From: an uncultured Caulobacterales bacterium
GTDB taxonomy: Bacteria > Pseudomonadota > Alphaproteobacteria > Caulobacterales > Maricaulaceae
NCBI GenBank assembly: GCA_938003545.1
Contig: CALKXY010000017.1
Span: 1-64,000, forward strand
Length of the DNA: 64,000 nucleotides
Direction: 5' to 3'
Shown: piece by piece, positions 30,901 through 43,617 of the stretch
Layout of the letters: each line of letters begins with the position of its first letter
How positions within the stretch are numbered: position 1 is the first letter of the stretch
The notes under the pieces: model-generated
Seen by the model: the letters and a program-made list of their open reading frames with translations, nothing else
Told to the model about the DNA's origin: nothing
Databases searched by the model: none
Translations under genes and position numbers: made by a program

Positions 30901-31085
30901 ACTACTTCGACTCATCCGTTTCGAAAAGCTTTGGTGAAAGCCTGACGCTGACATTTGGTGCGAATAACGTGTTTGATAAAAACCCACCAATTATTGGCGA
31001 CAACGACGAACAGGCAAATACATTCCCTGCGACATACGATGTCTTTGGACGTACATTCTTCGCGAATGCGAGAGTTAAGTTCTAA
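27915..31085 (+). CDS. TonB-dependent receptor
   Basis: Signal peptide, DTVIVTGSRIKKKDF TonB-box/plug start, NVEVLTGGASSVYGADAVAGVVNFILK plug, VRFRGNYNRAVRAPNIGELF, C-terminal FGRTFFANARVKF. Confidence 0.96.
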   Translation: MKMSTKTRLLLSALTAASFAATAAPTFAQDADEDTVIVTGSRIKKKDFVSNSPIATVDAAQFDRTFSINTENLLNTLPQTVPGLDRTSNNPGNGSATVDLRGLGSNRTLVLVNGTRMVPFGQNGVVDLNTIPTSLIENVEVLTGGASSVYGADAVAGVVNFILKDDFEGVEANLGYSLTGEGDSALLNADVTLGANIDDGRGNVVVNLSYANRESLQQGDRSFSQTALFNDGNGGLEPGGSSGVPGTSIFNGGLNNSTSCAVQLGARDADGVLIPCEDDQLTTNAGAFASGASIFNVDGSARDFVLGGDVNDFYNYAPVNFLQLPQERFTITALGSYEINDKVEVYARGSFAQNRVDSQLAPTPIFENSTFSLDGNPFISSAAQAQFSGNNTNQVGIGGRVDRVLADADSAFNPTPRNLDENLNPILPGTDGFVAQNLCLNCVFDSNGDGFFDVAPLIDTDGDGIADTATALVRRRLEEVGPRQTVDINDAFQITLGARGDFNDTWSYDVYLQEGRTVRSQTQNGNVNRGRFNQALLLADAELDAAGNPVGDGNVDLDADGNPSCSDPSVNGGTDSGCTPLNIFGEGNISADSAAFINTAAAATAEFEQTVLQGNISGDLGGFSLTDQPIGVAFGAEYIETEADFRPSQDIAVSSIAGFNGSPPSGGSFDVYSVYGEASIPLLSGLPFAERVVLDVAGRYSDYSTSGGVEAYKIGGEWAVNDQVRFRGNYNRAVRAPNIGELFAPIGENFPGAVDPCSAAGEPTSAVAAICTATGVPSAQVGSAAINTISGQVRTLAGGNENLAPETADTYTIGVVIEPTLVEGLSLSVDYYDINITEAIAAFGGGANNVLNTCYNNAEFGGAGSDFCNVITRRPDGSIDFISLQARNVASTNVSGIDLSAQYGFEAGDFGSVGLSYLGTYNLENEFTAFLGDDVITCDGEFGTTCGEPDPKYRHRFVASVDKDSWSFQTVWRLVGGVDDDAGEGVNSVDSISARNYFDSSVSKSFGESLTLTFGANNVFDKNPPIIGDNDEQANTFPATYDVFGRTFFANARVKF

Positions 31086-31118
31086 GGATAGCCTCTAGGC
31101 TAAATATTTAATGATTTT

Positions 31119-31144
31119 TAACCGGCCTAAGGGCCGGTTTTTTT
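31119..31144 (+). terminator. rho-independent terminator
   Basis: ACCGGCC-taag-GGCCGGT followed by TTTTTT. Confidence 0.88.
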
Positions 31145-31316
31145 ATGTGGTAGGCTTGCTTGGGGAGGTCTGGACGTCAGTCGCGAAAGCATTTAAACGC
31201 TGCGACTACGGCTTACTAAAAAGCGCCGACATGATTTTGATTGTGCATAAATTAGGCTGGGATTGATTGAAATATGAAGAGAGCTTGTCTAAAGGTTGAT
31301 TTTAAGTGTAGAGAAA

Positions 31317-32294
31317 TCAGCGTTTTTTAGCTTTTATTATCCACGCAGCCTGTTTTGTATCAGTCGACAGGTTGAAACTTTGGTTCGGTGTGAAATCTAA
31401 ACCTACTTGCCCTTTAGCTAATGTTTCTACAAGTTCCATAATTTCAACTTTGTTTAAAGCCGCTTGCGTCATGCTTAGCATCCGGCCTTTATAGGCTTTA
31501 AGCTCAGCTTCCATGCCTTTGAACCAGCCGAGTGACTCTTCCCTGGGGTATCGTTCATGATTCACGATAAGCTTATGTGATGACTCGAGAAGATAATATG
31601 TGAACCTGGCGAATTCATTATGGGAGCGATCAGATGTACGAAGCCATTCCACGATAGGTTCTGCGGACTGGTTTAAACGACGTGTTAAGTTTTTAAAATC
31701 GGTGCTTTTACCCTGTGTCTGACTTCCGCTTAGGGCAAGTATAAGCTTTTTTGCAGTCTTAATGAATTGGCTTTTTTCAACGTTATTGATTTGGTCGAGT
31801 GACCGTTTGCATCCCTCGTAAATCACGCTGTTTTCGGCGTGAGCGAGAACAATAATTCTACCGTTCGGTTTTAAAATGCGATGCATTTCAAGAAAGGCTT
31901 CATGGAGTTTTTTTCGGCTGCCAGCATATTCGACTCCGAATTGACTTGTAATTATGTCGACGCTATTATTTTTAAGTGGTGTCTTGTCGACTTGGGTGCG
32001 TACGCTAGACGCCGAGGGTATTTTTTCTACCATTACGTCTAAGGCTTTTTGCGAGACGTCTAAACCTGTTAAATTTGAGAGCCCCACTTTGTGAGCATGT
32101 TCTAAGACTGATCCAGCACCGCATGCAAAATCAACGATGTGAGCTGATTTTTCTATATTTCTAAATGCAGTAAGCCAAAAATCTTTTAAAGCATGATTTT
32201 TTTCAATACCGACTTCAACAAGCGCATTGCCACTCAGTTGAGAGGCTCGCCCTTGCCAGTAGTTATCCCAATTAGCAGTATTTGTGTCTGTCAT
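31317..32294 (-). CDS. class I SAM-dependent methyltransferase
   Basis: IVDFACGAGSVLEHAHKVGLSNLTGLDVSQKAL motif I; IITSQFGVEYA; MHRILKPNGRIIVLAH. AT-rich. Confidence 0.85.
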   Translation of the reverse strand: MTDTNTANWDNYWQGRASQLSGNALVEVGIEKNHALKDFWLTAFRNIEKSAHIVDFACGAGSVLEHAHKVGLSNLTGLDVSQKALDVMVEKIPSASSVRTQVDKTPLKNNSVDIITSQFGVEYAGSRKKLHEAFLEMHRILKPNGRIIVLAHAENSVIYEGCKRSLDQINNVEKSQFIKTAKKLILALSGSQTQGKSTDFKNLTRRLNQSAEPIVEWLRTSDRSHNEFARFTYYLLESSHKLIVNHERYPREESLGWFKGMEAELKAYKGRMLSMTQAALNKVEIMELVETLAKGQVGLDFTPNQSFNLSTDTKQAAWIIKAKKR

Positions 32295-32686
32295 GAGGAA
32301 TCGAATTCAGTCTGAAAGTTGTAGTAACGCCGAGAAATTTATTTCTCTATTGTGCACTCTAATCAGCTTAATTGCGAGCAGGAAACATCGCAGTAATCTA
32401 ATATTCCACTAAATATACACGGGCGAGATAAGAGGGAAGTGTTCTTGTGGTCTTATGAGTTGATTGATTTTTGAACTTTTGTAAAAAACTTTCTTACCCA
32501 CACTTTCGCTATCCAAAACGCGAAGCTTGAGGTTTCACTGCACCCCATTGGGATTCAAACCTTGGCATGTGGTTTTTTCCCTGCTAAGGCCCGCGCGATT
32601 GAGGGGAAGGTCTATTTCTGACCCTTTTGAAACCACTTTTAAACGGCCCTTTTTTGGTGCCATTCGCAGCTCAGGATTGACCCGTC

Positions 32687-33244
32687 TTGTCCGATACCGA
32701 CGTCATCACAGGTGAAGCGCCAAGGCGCTATGCTCTCGCGCTTCTCGATCTTGCGGAACAGGCGAAATCCCTGCCGCGTGTTGAGAAAGATCTTAAGTCT
32801 TTCAAGAAGATGTACGATTCTAGTGTGGAATTGAAGAGACTGGCTGAAAGCCCAGTTTTTGCGACAGAGGACAAGGTCTCGGCCCTCACAGCTGTCGCTA
32901 AGGCGGCTAAGCTCTCGCCACTGACACAACAGTTCATCGGAACTGTTGCTGGAAACCGCCGTGCGGCTGATCTGCCGGGAATCATTTCTTCCTTTAATGA
33001 AATGCTGGCGCGCCGCCGGGGTACACAAGTTGCCAAAGTAACATCCGCAGCCAAATTAACGGCCGCGCAAATGACTGCGATCAAATCGCAACTCAAAAAG
33101 ACACTCGGCCGTCCGGTCGATGTTGAAACATCGGTTGATCCGGACCTGCTCGGCGGTTTCGTCGTGCGGATCGGCTCTCGACTTTACGACAGCTCCCTCA
33201 AGACAAAACTTGAGGACCTCCGTCTCGCCCTCAAAGAAGCATAA
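32687..33244 (+). CDS. atpH: F0F1 ATP synthase subunit delta
   Basis: RYALALLDLAEQ; GGFVVRIGSRLYDSSLKTKLEDLRLAL; precedes atpA. TTG start. Confidence 0.94.
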   Translation: MSDTDVITGEAPRRYALALLDLAEQAKSLPRVEKDLKSFKKMYDSSVELKRLAESPVFATEDKVSALTAVAKAAKLSPLTQQFIGTVAGNRRAADLPGIISSFNEMLARRRGTQVAKVTSAAKLTAAQMTAIKSQLKKTLGRPVDVETSVDPDLLGGFVVRIGSRLYDSSLKTKLEDLRLALKEA

Positions 33245-33259
33245 GAGGACACGCCAGTT

Positions 33260-34792
<1,533 letters not shown>

Positions 34793-34803
34793 AGGTAGTT
34801 TCG

Positions 34804-35709
34804 ATGGCGTCTCTTAAAGAGCTAAAAACACGAATCGGAAGCGTAAAAAATACGCAGAAGATTACGAAGGCCATGCAGATGGTTGCCGCAGCTAAGTTGC
34901 GTAAAGCGCAGCAGGCTGCAGAAGCCTCACGTCCGTATTCTGATCGTTTGAATTCCATTATTGTCAATCTTGCAGGGTCGATGTCGGACACTGCAGGTGG
35001 TCCTGAACTGCTTGTCGGTAATGGCAAGTCGGATACAGTCCTTTTGGTTGTCGCTACGGCGGATCGCGGCCTTTGTGGTGGTTTCAATACAAATATAGTC
35101 CGTAAGGCGCGCGAAGAAATCGTCGCGCTTGAGCGCGCTGGCAAAACAGTGAAGCTCTATTTGATTGGTAAAAAGGGCTACGACCAATTGAACCGTCTTT
35201 ATGGTGATCAAATTGTTGAATATGTATCTTTGAAAGAAGAGCGTAAACTTCATGCGGGCATCGCACAGGGTATTGGTGAGAAAATCACAGCTATGTTTGA
35301 GGCGGGTGAATTCGATGTTTGCAAACTGATCTATTCGCAATTCGTCAATGTCATGCAGCAAGATGCTGTTTCTACGACATTAATTCCTGCAATCGCAGCT
35401 CTCGAAGCTGACAATGACGCAGCGAGCAACGTTGTAGCTCCTGATCTTGAAGGTGCCATATATACATATGAACCGGACGAGTCGGGTATCCTACGCGTTT
35501 TACTGCCGCGTAATATCAACACCCAAATTTTCTCGGCACTCTTGGAAAACCAAGCCGGCGAAATGGGCTCTAAGATGACGGCTATGGATAATGCTACGCG
35601 CAATGCGGGCGACATGATCGATAACCTGACGATGAAGTTTAACCGCACACGTCAGGCTCAGATTACATCCGAATTGATTGAGATTATTTCAGGCGCTGAG
35701 GCGCTGTAA
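34804..35709 (+). CDS. atpG: F0F1 ATP synthase subunit gamma
   Basis: MASLKELKTRIGSVKNTQKITKAMQMVAAAKLRKAQ; C-terminal FNRTRQAQITSELIEIISGAEAL. Confidence 0.98.
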   Translation: MASLKELKTRIGSVKNTQKITKAMQMVAAAKLRKAQQAAEASRPYSDRLNSIIVNLAGSMSDTAGGPELLVGNGKSDTVLLVVATADRGLCGGFNTNIVRKAREEIVALERAGKTVKLYLIGKKGYDQLNRLYGDQIVEYVSLKEERKLHAGIAQGIGEKITAMFEAGEFDVCKLIYSQFVNVMQQDAVSTTLIPAIAALEADNDAASNVVAPDLEGAIYTYEPDESGILRVLLPRNINTQIFSALLENQAGEMGSKMTAMDNATRNAGDMIDNLTMKFNRTRQAQITSELIEIISGAEAL

Positions 35710-35750
35710 GACTACACCTGCGTTCACGCGCAAACGATTTTAGAGGCTAG

Positions 35751-37283
<1,533 letters not shown>

Positions 37284-37324
37284 CTTCTTAACTTCTCCTC
37301 CAAAGGAGAAGACGGAGACCTCAT

Positions 37325-37714
37325 ATGGCTGATAAACTGAACTTTTCACTCGTCTCTCCTGAGCGCGAACTTTATTCTGGCGATGTTGACCAAGTCGATA
37401 TTCCTGGGACAGAGGGCGATCTTGGTGTGCTTCCGAACCATAGCCCACTTATGGCGGCTATTCGGACGGGAACAATTACGGTCTATGAAAATGGAGTGGA
37501 AATTAAGTTTTTCGTTCAAGGCGGATTTGCAGATGTCACGCCAACTGGTTTGATTGTTCTGGCTGAACGTGCCGTTGGATTAGATTCACTTGATAAGTCA
37601 GAAATTGAAGCACAGGTCACATCAGTCGAAGCTAGTCTCGAAGGTTTGACAGGTGAAGCTGCATTGGCTGCGCGTCAAAATCTGGACGGTTTACGCGCGG
37701 TTCTCGACGCATAA
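37325..37714 (+). CDS. atpC: F0F1 ATP synthase subunit epsilon
   Basis: LNFSLVSPERELYSGDVDQVDIPGTEGDLGVLPNHSPLMAAIRTG. Confidence 0.96.
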   Translation: MADKLNFSLVSPERELYSGDVDQVDIPGTEGDLGVLPNHSPLMAAIRTGTITVYENGVEIKFFVQGGFADVTPTGLIVLAERAVGLDSLDKSEIEAQVTSVEASLEGLTGEAALAARQNLDGLRAVLDA

Positions 37715-37735
37715 ATTCAAATATATATTGTATTT

Positions 37736-37773
37736 AACGGCTTCTCACCACGCGTGAGGGGCCGTTTTTTTTT
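37736..37773 (+). terminator. rho-independent terminator of the atp operon
   Basis: AACGGC-ttCTCACcacgcGTGAGgg-GCCGTT followed by a long T run. Confidence 0.85.
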
Positions 37774-37805
37774 GACGTTTAAGTCCTGCGCGCTAGACGC
37801 AATGT

Positions 37806-38348
37806 ATGATAAAACCCGTAGTTCTTGCCGTTGCATCCGACCAACACCATAATATCGTCAAACCCGTTCAATCGAGCATTACGCTTGTCAAACAATGGGG
37901 TGTTGAAGGCGATGCCCATGCGGGGACAACAATCCAGCATAGATATGACAAACGACGCAATCCTGATGCGCCAAACCTTCGCCAAATCCATCTCATGCAT
38001 GCCGAGCTGTTTGATCAAGTGCAGGCGCAGGGGCTCGTCGTTAAACCAGGTGAAATGGGCGAAAACATCACGACACGAGGTCTGGATATTTTGAATTTAC
38101 CCCGAGGAACGCATCTGAAAATTGGGAAGGCCGTCATAGAAGTGACTGGTTTGCGGAACCCGTGCAAATACCTCAACCAAATTGTAGTGGGATTGATGAC
38201 GGCTTGCCTCGCCAAGTATGATGACGGGACGTTGTTTCCACAGTCTGGCGTCATGGGCATCATTATCGAAGGGGGCGAAGTGAGGGCAGGTGATAAGATT
38301 GAGGTTATTCTGCCGCCTGAACCCTATCAACGACTTGTTGCGGTCTAG
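37806..38348 (+). CDS. MOSC domain-containing protein
   Basis: GVEGDAHAGTTIQHRY, LKPGEMGENITTRGLD-like and LPRGTHLKIGKAVIEVTGLRNPCKYLNQI motifs. Confidence 0.88.
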   Translation: MIKPVVLAVASDQHHNIVKPVQSSITLVKQWGVEGDAHAGTTIQHRYDKRRNPDAPNLRQIHLMHAELFDQVQAQGLVVKPGEMGENITTRGLDILNLPRGTHLKIGKAVIEVTGLRNPCKYLNQIVVGLMTACLAKYDDGTLFPQSGVMGIIIEGGEVRAGDKIEVILPPEPYQRLVAV

Positions 38349-38354
38349 CGTCTT

Positions 38355-39185
38355 TTGTTTCGGCGTCACATTAGTTTTTGTCTTTGGGCCTCCGCGACGG
38401 CTTTATTTTGCCTGGCCTATGGGTTTTTAATCGAACCAAGGCAGTTGAAAATTCGCCAAGTCGAGTTTTTATCTGATGCCTATATTGGACCCGATCTGAA
38501 AATAGGTTTGATAACCGATATTCATATTGGCGGGATACATGTGCCTGCGGAGCGGGTGTCGGTTTTGGTGGAGCGTATGAATAGACTGACACCCGATGTT
38601 GTTCTTCTCCCTGGGGACTTTGTGAATGGACATGCCAGTTCTGCTCAAAAAACGGATGTTTTCAATGCGTCTATTGCAAGGGGCGTAACCAAGTTAGGCG
38701 GGTTTGATGCCCCTACATATGCGACGCTCGGGAATCATGACGTTTGGTATGATCGCGAGAGAATGACGCAATTGATCGGTGCAGCGGGGATTACACTCCT
38801 TGAAAATAAATCCGAGACATTTGGCCGTCTGTGTCTTGTCGGTTTGGAAGATCATTTGACGTCTCATCCAGATCGAAAGGCCTATGACAATTGTAAAGAG
38901 GCCACGTTTCCGCTTGTTCTCACCCACTCACCAGAGGCTTGGCGAACCTTCCGCAGTGATACAGTTTTGGTTGTGGCTGGACATACGCATGGCGGGCAAA
39001 TCAACCTCCCTATTTTGGGACGGAGGGTGAATTCAACATCATTGGGGCCGGAGTATAGCTATGGGTTCTCAAAACTCGGCGGTGTGAATGTTTTTGTGAG
39101 TGCCGGTATCGGCACCTCTATTCTACCTGCTCGCTTTCGCGCACCACCAGAAATCGTACTGATTACACTTCGGGGCCGAGAGTGA
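38355..39185 (+). CDS. metallophosphoesterase
   Basis: GLITDIHIGG, LLPGDFVNG, LGNHDVWYD, VVAGHTHGGQINLP. Confidence 0.9.
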   Translation: MFRRHISFCLWASATALFCLAYGFLIEPRQLKIRQVEFLSDAYIGPDLKIGLITDIHIGGIHVPAERVSVLVERMNRLTPDVVLLPGDFVNGHASSAQKTDVFNASIARGVTKLGGFDAPTYATLGNHDVWYDRERMTQLIGAAGITLLENKSETFGRLCLVGLEDHLTSHPDRKAYDNCKEATFPLVLTHSPEAWRTFRSDTVLVVAGHTHGGQINLPILGRRVNSTSLGPEYSYGFSKLGGVNVFVSAGIGTSILPARFRAPPEIVLITLRGRE

Positions 39186-40545
39186 TTGGCGGTTGCTCTA
39201 ATGCATCTGGATCGGTGGACAGTGCTGTGTCGGGTGAATAACGCGCATCGCGATCCGCTTTATTTGTAACCAGCAAGAAGGTGATCAGCGCAAGAAGTGA
39301 TAAGCCACCTGCCAGCAAGAAAGGAGATCCAGGCACATAGGGCACCCCTAGGTTTCCTGTTAAATATTGCCCAATACCAATGAGGTTCTCGGGAAAACCT
39401 TGCATCTGACGTAACGCACGATTGGCTGTATCGCCAAAGGCCGCAAAAACGCCTGTCATCGCGAGAGGGCCAGCCATTAACGCAAGTCCCTGTGCCGCAC
39501 CAATGGCGCCCTGTAGCTCGCCCTGTTCGCTCTCAGAGACACGGCTGCTCATCATATTTGTCAGGGCAGGGCCGTATAACCCAGCCAAGGCTGCAAACGG
39601 CCCCGCTGCATATATGACCCAACCTGCATCTGCGCTGCCCAGCATCGTGTAGCCAATTACGGCAGACGCCATCCCAATGAACCCTGCCCAAAACAATCCA
39701 ATCTTGGGAATGATGATGCGGATTAATCCGCCTTGGACGACCATAGAGGCAACCGCAAATGCGCCGAGAGAGAAGCCTACGTCTCCGGATGTCCAACCTA
39801 AACCTTCCATTGCTGAGAAGGTATAGGTCGTTGGGTAGACTGTATGGGCGGTGGCCAGAACAAACATCACGAAAATTAGGCCTTTGACACCGCGAATACG
39901 GCTCAGTGAAATGAGTGACCCAATAGGGTTAGAGCGTTTCATTGAGAATGCTCGGCGTTTCGATTTACTCAGAGTTTCAGGGAGGAAAAAGAAGCCGTAG
40001 ATTACATTAATGACGGATATGAACCCAGCCGCGTAGAATGGAACGCGCGTACCATATTCACCCAAGACGCCACCAATCACAGGGCCAAGCAGAAAGCCGA
40101 CGCCGAAACTTGCGCCGATTAAGCCGAAATTTTGCGCACGCTTTTCAGGTGGGCTAACATCGGCAACATAGGCATTTGCCGTGGAAAATGTTGCGCCGAA
40201 CATACCTGAAAATGCACGTCCAAAGTAAAGCCATATGATTGTCGGTGCGAGGGCGATCAGGAAGTAATCCATCGCCAACCCAGCAAGCGAGATCAACATG
40301 ATAGGGCGACGTCCAAAGCGGTCTGATAAGCCGCCTACGATTGGCATGCAGATGAATTGAAGGAAGGCGAACGTAAGCGTGAGATAGCCACTGTGCCAAA
40401 CCGCCTCACTGTTTTCTAATCCTGTCAATTCTTTGATGAGGTTGGGGAGAACGGGCACCATGATCCCAAATCCAATCGAATTGATCATCACTGTGATCAA
40501 CACAAACATCAATGCGTTCTTTGAAGTGTTATCGGTCCCCGTCAT
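39163..40545 (-). CDS. MFS transporter, TetA-like (TCR/Tet) subfamily
   Basis: 12 TM-like; [17 protein letters not shown] signature; [36 protein letters not shown]. Confidence 0.9.
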   Translation of the reverse strand: MTGTDNTSKNALMFVLITVMINSIGFGIMVPVLPNLIKELTGLENSEAVWHSGYLTLTFAFLQFICMPIVGGLSDRFGRRPIMLISLAGLAMDYFLIALAPTIIWLYFGRAFSGMFGATFSTANAYVADVSPPEKRAQNFGLIGASFGVGFLLGPVIGGVLGEYGTRVPFYAAGFISVINVIYGFFFLPETLSKSKRRAFSMKRSNPIGSLISLSRIRGVKGLIFVMFVLATAHTVYPTTYTFSAMEGLGWTSGDVGFSLGAFAVASMVVQGGLIRIIIPKIGLFWAGFIGMASAVIGYTMLGSADAGWVIYAAGPFAALAGLYGPALTNMMSSRVSESEQGELQGAIGAAQGLALMAGPLAMTGVFAAFGDTANRALRQMQGFPENLIGIGQYLTGNLGVPYVPGSPFLLAGGLSLLALITFLLVTNKADRDARYSPDTALSTDPDALEQPPITLGPEV

Positions 40546-40559
40546 TTTATGGGCCTAAT

Positions 40560-41054
40560 CTATTCCACTGGTTTTGCGAAGTCTGCAAATTCGATGACCA
40601 GCTGTTCATAGACCTCACGTTTAAACGGCACGATGGTCTGCGGTATTGTGTCGAGATCAGCCCAGCGCCATTCCGAAAACTCTTGCGGGCCATGGGCCTT
40701 TAGATCGATGTCAGATCCATCCCCATTATATCGAAAGGCAAACCATTTCTGGCGTTGTCCAATATTTGAAAATCGAGTTTGTTTCTTAGCGCGTAATTCA
40801 GCTGGAAAATCGTAATAGAGCCAGCCTTTAATGCGACCCAGATATTCCATGTTTTTGGCCTTTAAACCTGTCTCTTCGAAGAGTTCACGGCGCGCGGCGG
40901 CCTTCGGTTTTTCGCCTGCGTCTATCCCGCCTTGAGGGCACTGCCAGCAATATGGGCCGTCTTCGCCAAACCGTTTGCCTAGCCAAATTTGTCCGCGCGG
41001 GTTGAAAACCGCAACCCCAACATTACGGCGATATTCTTTCTTATTGCGTGTCAT
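40560..41054 (-). CDS. rppH: RNA pyrophosphohydrolase (Nudix)
   Basis: RRNVGVAVFNPRGQIWLGKRFGEDGPYCWQCPQGGIDAGEKPKAAARRELFEETGLK Nudix box. Confidence 0.93.
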   Translation of the reverse strand: MTRNKKEYRRNVGVAVFNPRGQIWLGKRFGEDGPYCWQCPQGGIDAGEKPKAAARRELFEETGLKAKNMEYLGRIKGWLYYDFPAELRAKKQTRFSNIGQRQKWFAFRYNGDGSDIDLKAHGPQEFSEWRWADLDTIPQTIVPFKREVYEQLVIEFADFAKPVE

Positions 41055-41058
41055 GGGC

Positions 41059-42219
41059 TTACTTTAGGGCTGCTGTCGCCGGCGCGAGTTGAAGATTTTG
41101 CGTGTCTAAACGGGCAACCCAGTCTTGGACTTCTGTGAGCGTTTCAGGATAGCCAAAGCCGACGCCAACTGGATGTTCACCGGATTTGGCAGAGGTGGCA
41201 AGGCCTACAAGTCTGGCAGCGATAACGCGCGAAATCGGGTCTGGATCAATCAATCCATGGCCCGCTTTGAAAGGTTGACGCGTTGACTTTGAAAGCGCCA
41301 TTAAAGAGGGCGTTTCAAACGACCCGTCTGTAAGAAAACCAAGTCCTGTTTGGGATAAGCGATCCATAAAGGGCGCAGCAACATCTGTGCGCTGTAGGAA
41401 TAAGTCGCCATTGAAATTGATGACGCCTGCATAACCTTGGGCGCGCGACAATATCCAATCTAGATTTCGCCCCGTTTCATTGACGGATTCAGAGATGCGC
41501 AGCGCATGGTCGGCCCCAGGTTCGGATGGATCAAAGCCTTCAGACTCCATCGGAATTTCGATCAAGACTTCATGTCCATCTGCGCGGGCTTTATCAATCC
41601 ATCCCTGCAAATCTGAGCTATGTGCGGCGAAAGATAACGTGACATCCGCAGGCAAAGTTCGAATGGCATCTTGTGTCAAACGGCCGTTGATCCCTAAACC
41701 GCCGATTATGATTGATACAGGTTGTTTGCCAGATTGCGGTTGAAACGGACGGCGGTAGGCGATTAGCGCATTGCCTGCGGTCTTGCTCGGCACAGGACCA
41801 AATGCACTTTGGCGCGTTAGGCCCGCAATCGGCGCTTTTGGCAGGGCGCGTGATTGTCCTGTTGGAATATTTATAGTCTTAGGTTTAGGCGCGGATGGAG
41901 CTGGGTTTCCGAGCGCATCCGTCACGAGTTTTGACGCCGCGAGCGCGTCCGTCGGATTAACACCCTCTGGCACATCTCCCGCTAGGAGGTCAGGTGTGTC
42001 CAAGGTTTCGTCATTGAGAGGGGCTAGGGGTTCAATTTCGGGCAGAGGCGCCAAAGCCAGACGGCCTTCTGCGCTGGCATCCACTGGGTTTCCGAATATA
42101 GCGGTCACTGCAACGGGAAGGGTCAAACCGCCCAATAAAACGGCTGCCGCCAGCATACCATGCTTGCGGCGCGACGGGAGTTTAATGGCGGACCGCCGAG
42201 TCGGATTTTGCATGGACAT
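41059..42219 (-). CDS. divergent polysaccharide deacetylase family protein
   Basis: N-terminal TM, Pro-rich linker, VSIIIGGLGINGRLTQDAIRTLPADVTLSFAAHSSDLQGWIDKARADGHEVLIEIPME. Confidence 0.88.
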   Translation of the reverse strand: MSMQNPTRRSAIKLPSRRKHGMLAAAVLLGGLTLPVAVTAIFGNPVDASAEGRLALAPLPEIEPLAPLNDETLDTPDLLAGDVPEGVNPTDALAASKLVTDALGNPAPSAPKPKTINIPTGQSRALPKAPIAGLTRQSAFGPVPSKTAGNALIAYRRPFQPQSGKQPVSIIIGGLGINGRLTQDAIRTLPADVTLSFAAHSSDLQGWIDKARADGHEVLIEIPMESEGFDPSEPGADHALRISESVNETGRNLDWILSRAQGYAGVINFNGDLFLQRTDVAAPFMDRLSQTGLGFLTDGSFETPSLMALSKSTRQPFKAGHGLIDPDPISRVIAARLVGLATSAKSGEHPVGVGFGYPETLTEVQDWVARLDTQNLQLAPATAALK

Positions 42220-42293
42220 GTAACTGTCCTAATTGGATTTACGGTGCACGACAATGCGCGTGATAAATCCAGTTTAGCAGATAAGTGCCGAGC

Positions 42294-43613
42294 TTAGAAA
42301 CGTGCGTCTTGAGCGTCCAATAGGCGTTCATATTGCGATGTTTTTAAGACCTCGACGGCCTTACGGAGTTGAAAATCTTCGTCATCAGGGAAGGTCTCAT
42401 CCGGATAGACAATGTCCTCATACTGCTCTTCATAATTCGTTTCGTCAGGATTGATCAGGAAATTACGCAAGGAGTCTTCGCGGAAGCGTTTGCGAATTTC
42501 ACCTGTGTCTTTAAGGCTGGATACCAAGAGGTCAGGCATGATCCCGCGGCCTTGGATAGATTGTCCTGATGGTGTGTAATACCGCTGTGTTGTCAGTCGC
42601 AATGCGCCGTCTTCCGGGCCTAGCGGGATAACAGATTGCACCGACCCTTTACCGAAACTACGGCGGCCTAATACGACGCCGCGCCCACGGTCTTGCAATG
42701 CGCCTGCGACAATCTCTGCAGCAGAGGCTGAGCCAGGGCTCATCAGTACGACAATTTTTGTATCAGGGTAAAGCTCGCCAGCGGGGGCGTTATAACGCTC
42801 ATTATCGCTCGCATCGCGGCCGCGCGCGGATAAAACTTCGCCGCCATCCAAAAATAGTCCTGATATATTCACAGACTCCGTCAGAAGACCGCCACGATTT
42901 CCGCGCAAATCAATAATCAACTTATCCAATTTACCCATACGCGTATTCAGGTCAGCCAAGGCGCGCGTTGTGTCGTCGGTTAGTTTGTCATTGTTGAATG
43001 TTTCAATCTGGATGTAGCCCACGCCTTGTTCGACGCGGTGCCGGATGGCCCGCCCGCGTACTGTATCGCGTACGACAACAACGTCGCGCGATGTTTCACC
43101 AGGGGAGAGAACTGTCACTGTGACGGCTTCGCCTTTTAGGCCGCGCATACCGCTAACAGCATCATCTAAAGTTTTGCCGCGTATGTCTGTTCCATCAACC
43201 GCAGTGATCATATCACCGCCTCGAATGCCGGCCTCATATGCCGGACCGTCTTCAATGGCGTGATTGACGCGAACCAATCCGCCAACGGATTGAATTTCAA
43301 TGCCTAATCCGCCATATTCGCGGCGCACAGCTTCACGTTGTTCCGTGAATTTTACTGGCGCGACATAGGAAGAATGCGGGTCCAGCGAATGAAGTGCGCC
43401 GTTTAACGCGTTTTCGATCAAGCTCGGTGTATCGACCTCTTCGACATATTGGTCTTGCACAATTGAGAGAACGTCTGCGAAAAGTTCCATCTGTTCATAG
43501 ACAGCTTTGGGGTTTTTCTCGTCAGCAATAGCCGCGAGCGGGGCAGATAGGGAGAGAGCTGCCGCTAATGCGACACTCGTCCATTTTAAACCCGTCAAAA
43601 CATCGGCCCGCAT
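42294..43613 (-). CDS. S41 family C-terminal processing peptidase (paralog 2)
   Basis: PDZ plus S41 domain; catalytic Ser/Lys context SPGSASAAEIVAGALQDRGRGVVLG...FGKGSVQ; signal peptide from MRADVLTGLKW. Confidence 0.92.
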   Translation of the reverse strand: MRADVLTGLKWTSVALAAALSLSAPLAAIADEKNPKAVYEQMELFADVLSIVQDQYVEEVDTPSLIENALNGALHSLDPHSSYVAPVKFTEQREAVRREYGGLGIEIQSVGGLVRVNHAIEDGPAYEAGIRGGDMITAVDGTDIRGKTLDDAVSGMRGLKGEAVTVTVLSPGETSRDVVVVRDTVRGRAIRHRVEQGVGYIQIETFNNDKLTDDTTRALADLNTRMGKLDKLIIDLRGNRGGLLTESVNISGLFLDGGEVLSARGRDASDNERYNAPAGELYPDTKIVVLMSPGSASAAEIVAGALQDRGRGVVLGRRSFGKGSVQSVIPLGPEDGALRLTTQRYYTPSGQSIQGRGIMPDLLVSSLKDTGEIRKRFREDSLRNFLINPDETNYEEQYEDIVYPDETFPDDEDFQLRKAVEVLKTSQYERLLDAQDARF

Positions 43614-43617
43614 CGTG

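Noticed and set aside
39163-40545. TetA-like MFS gene as an acquired tetracycline-resistance determinant
   Set aside because: Chromosomal context, normal composition, no TetR-type regulator or mobile element beside it; generic efflux is more likely.
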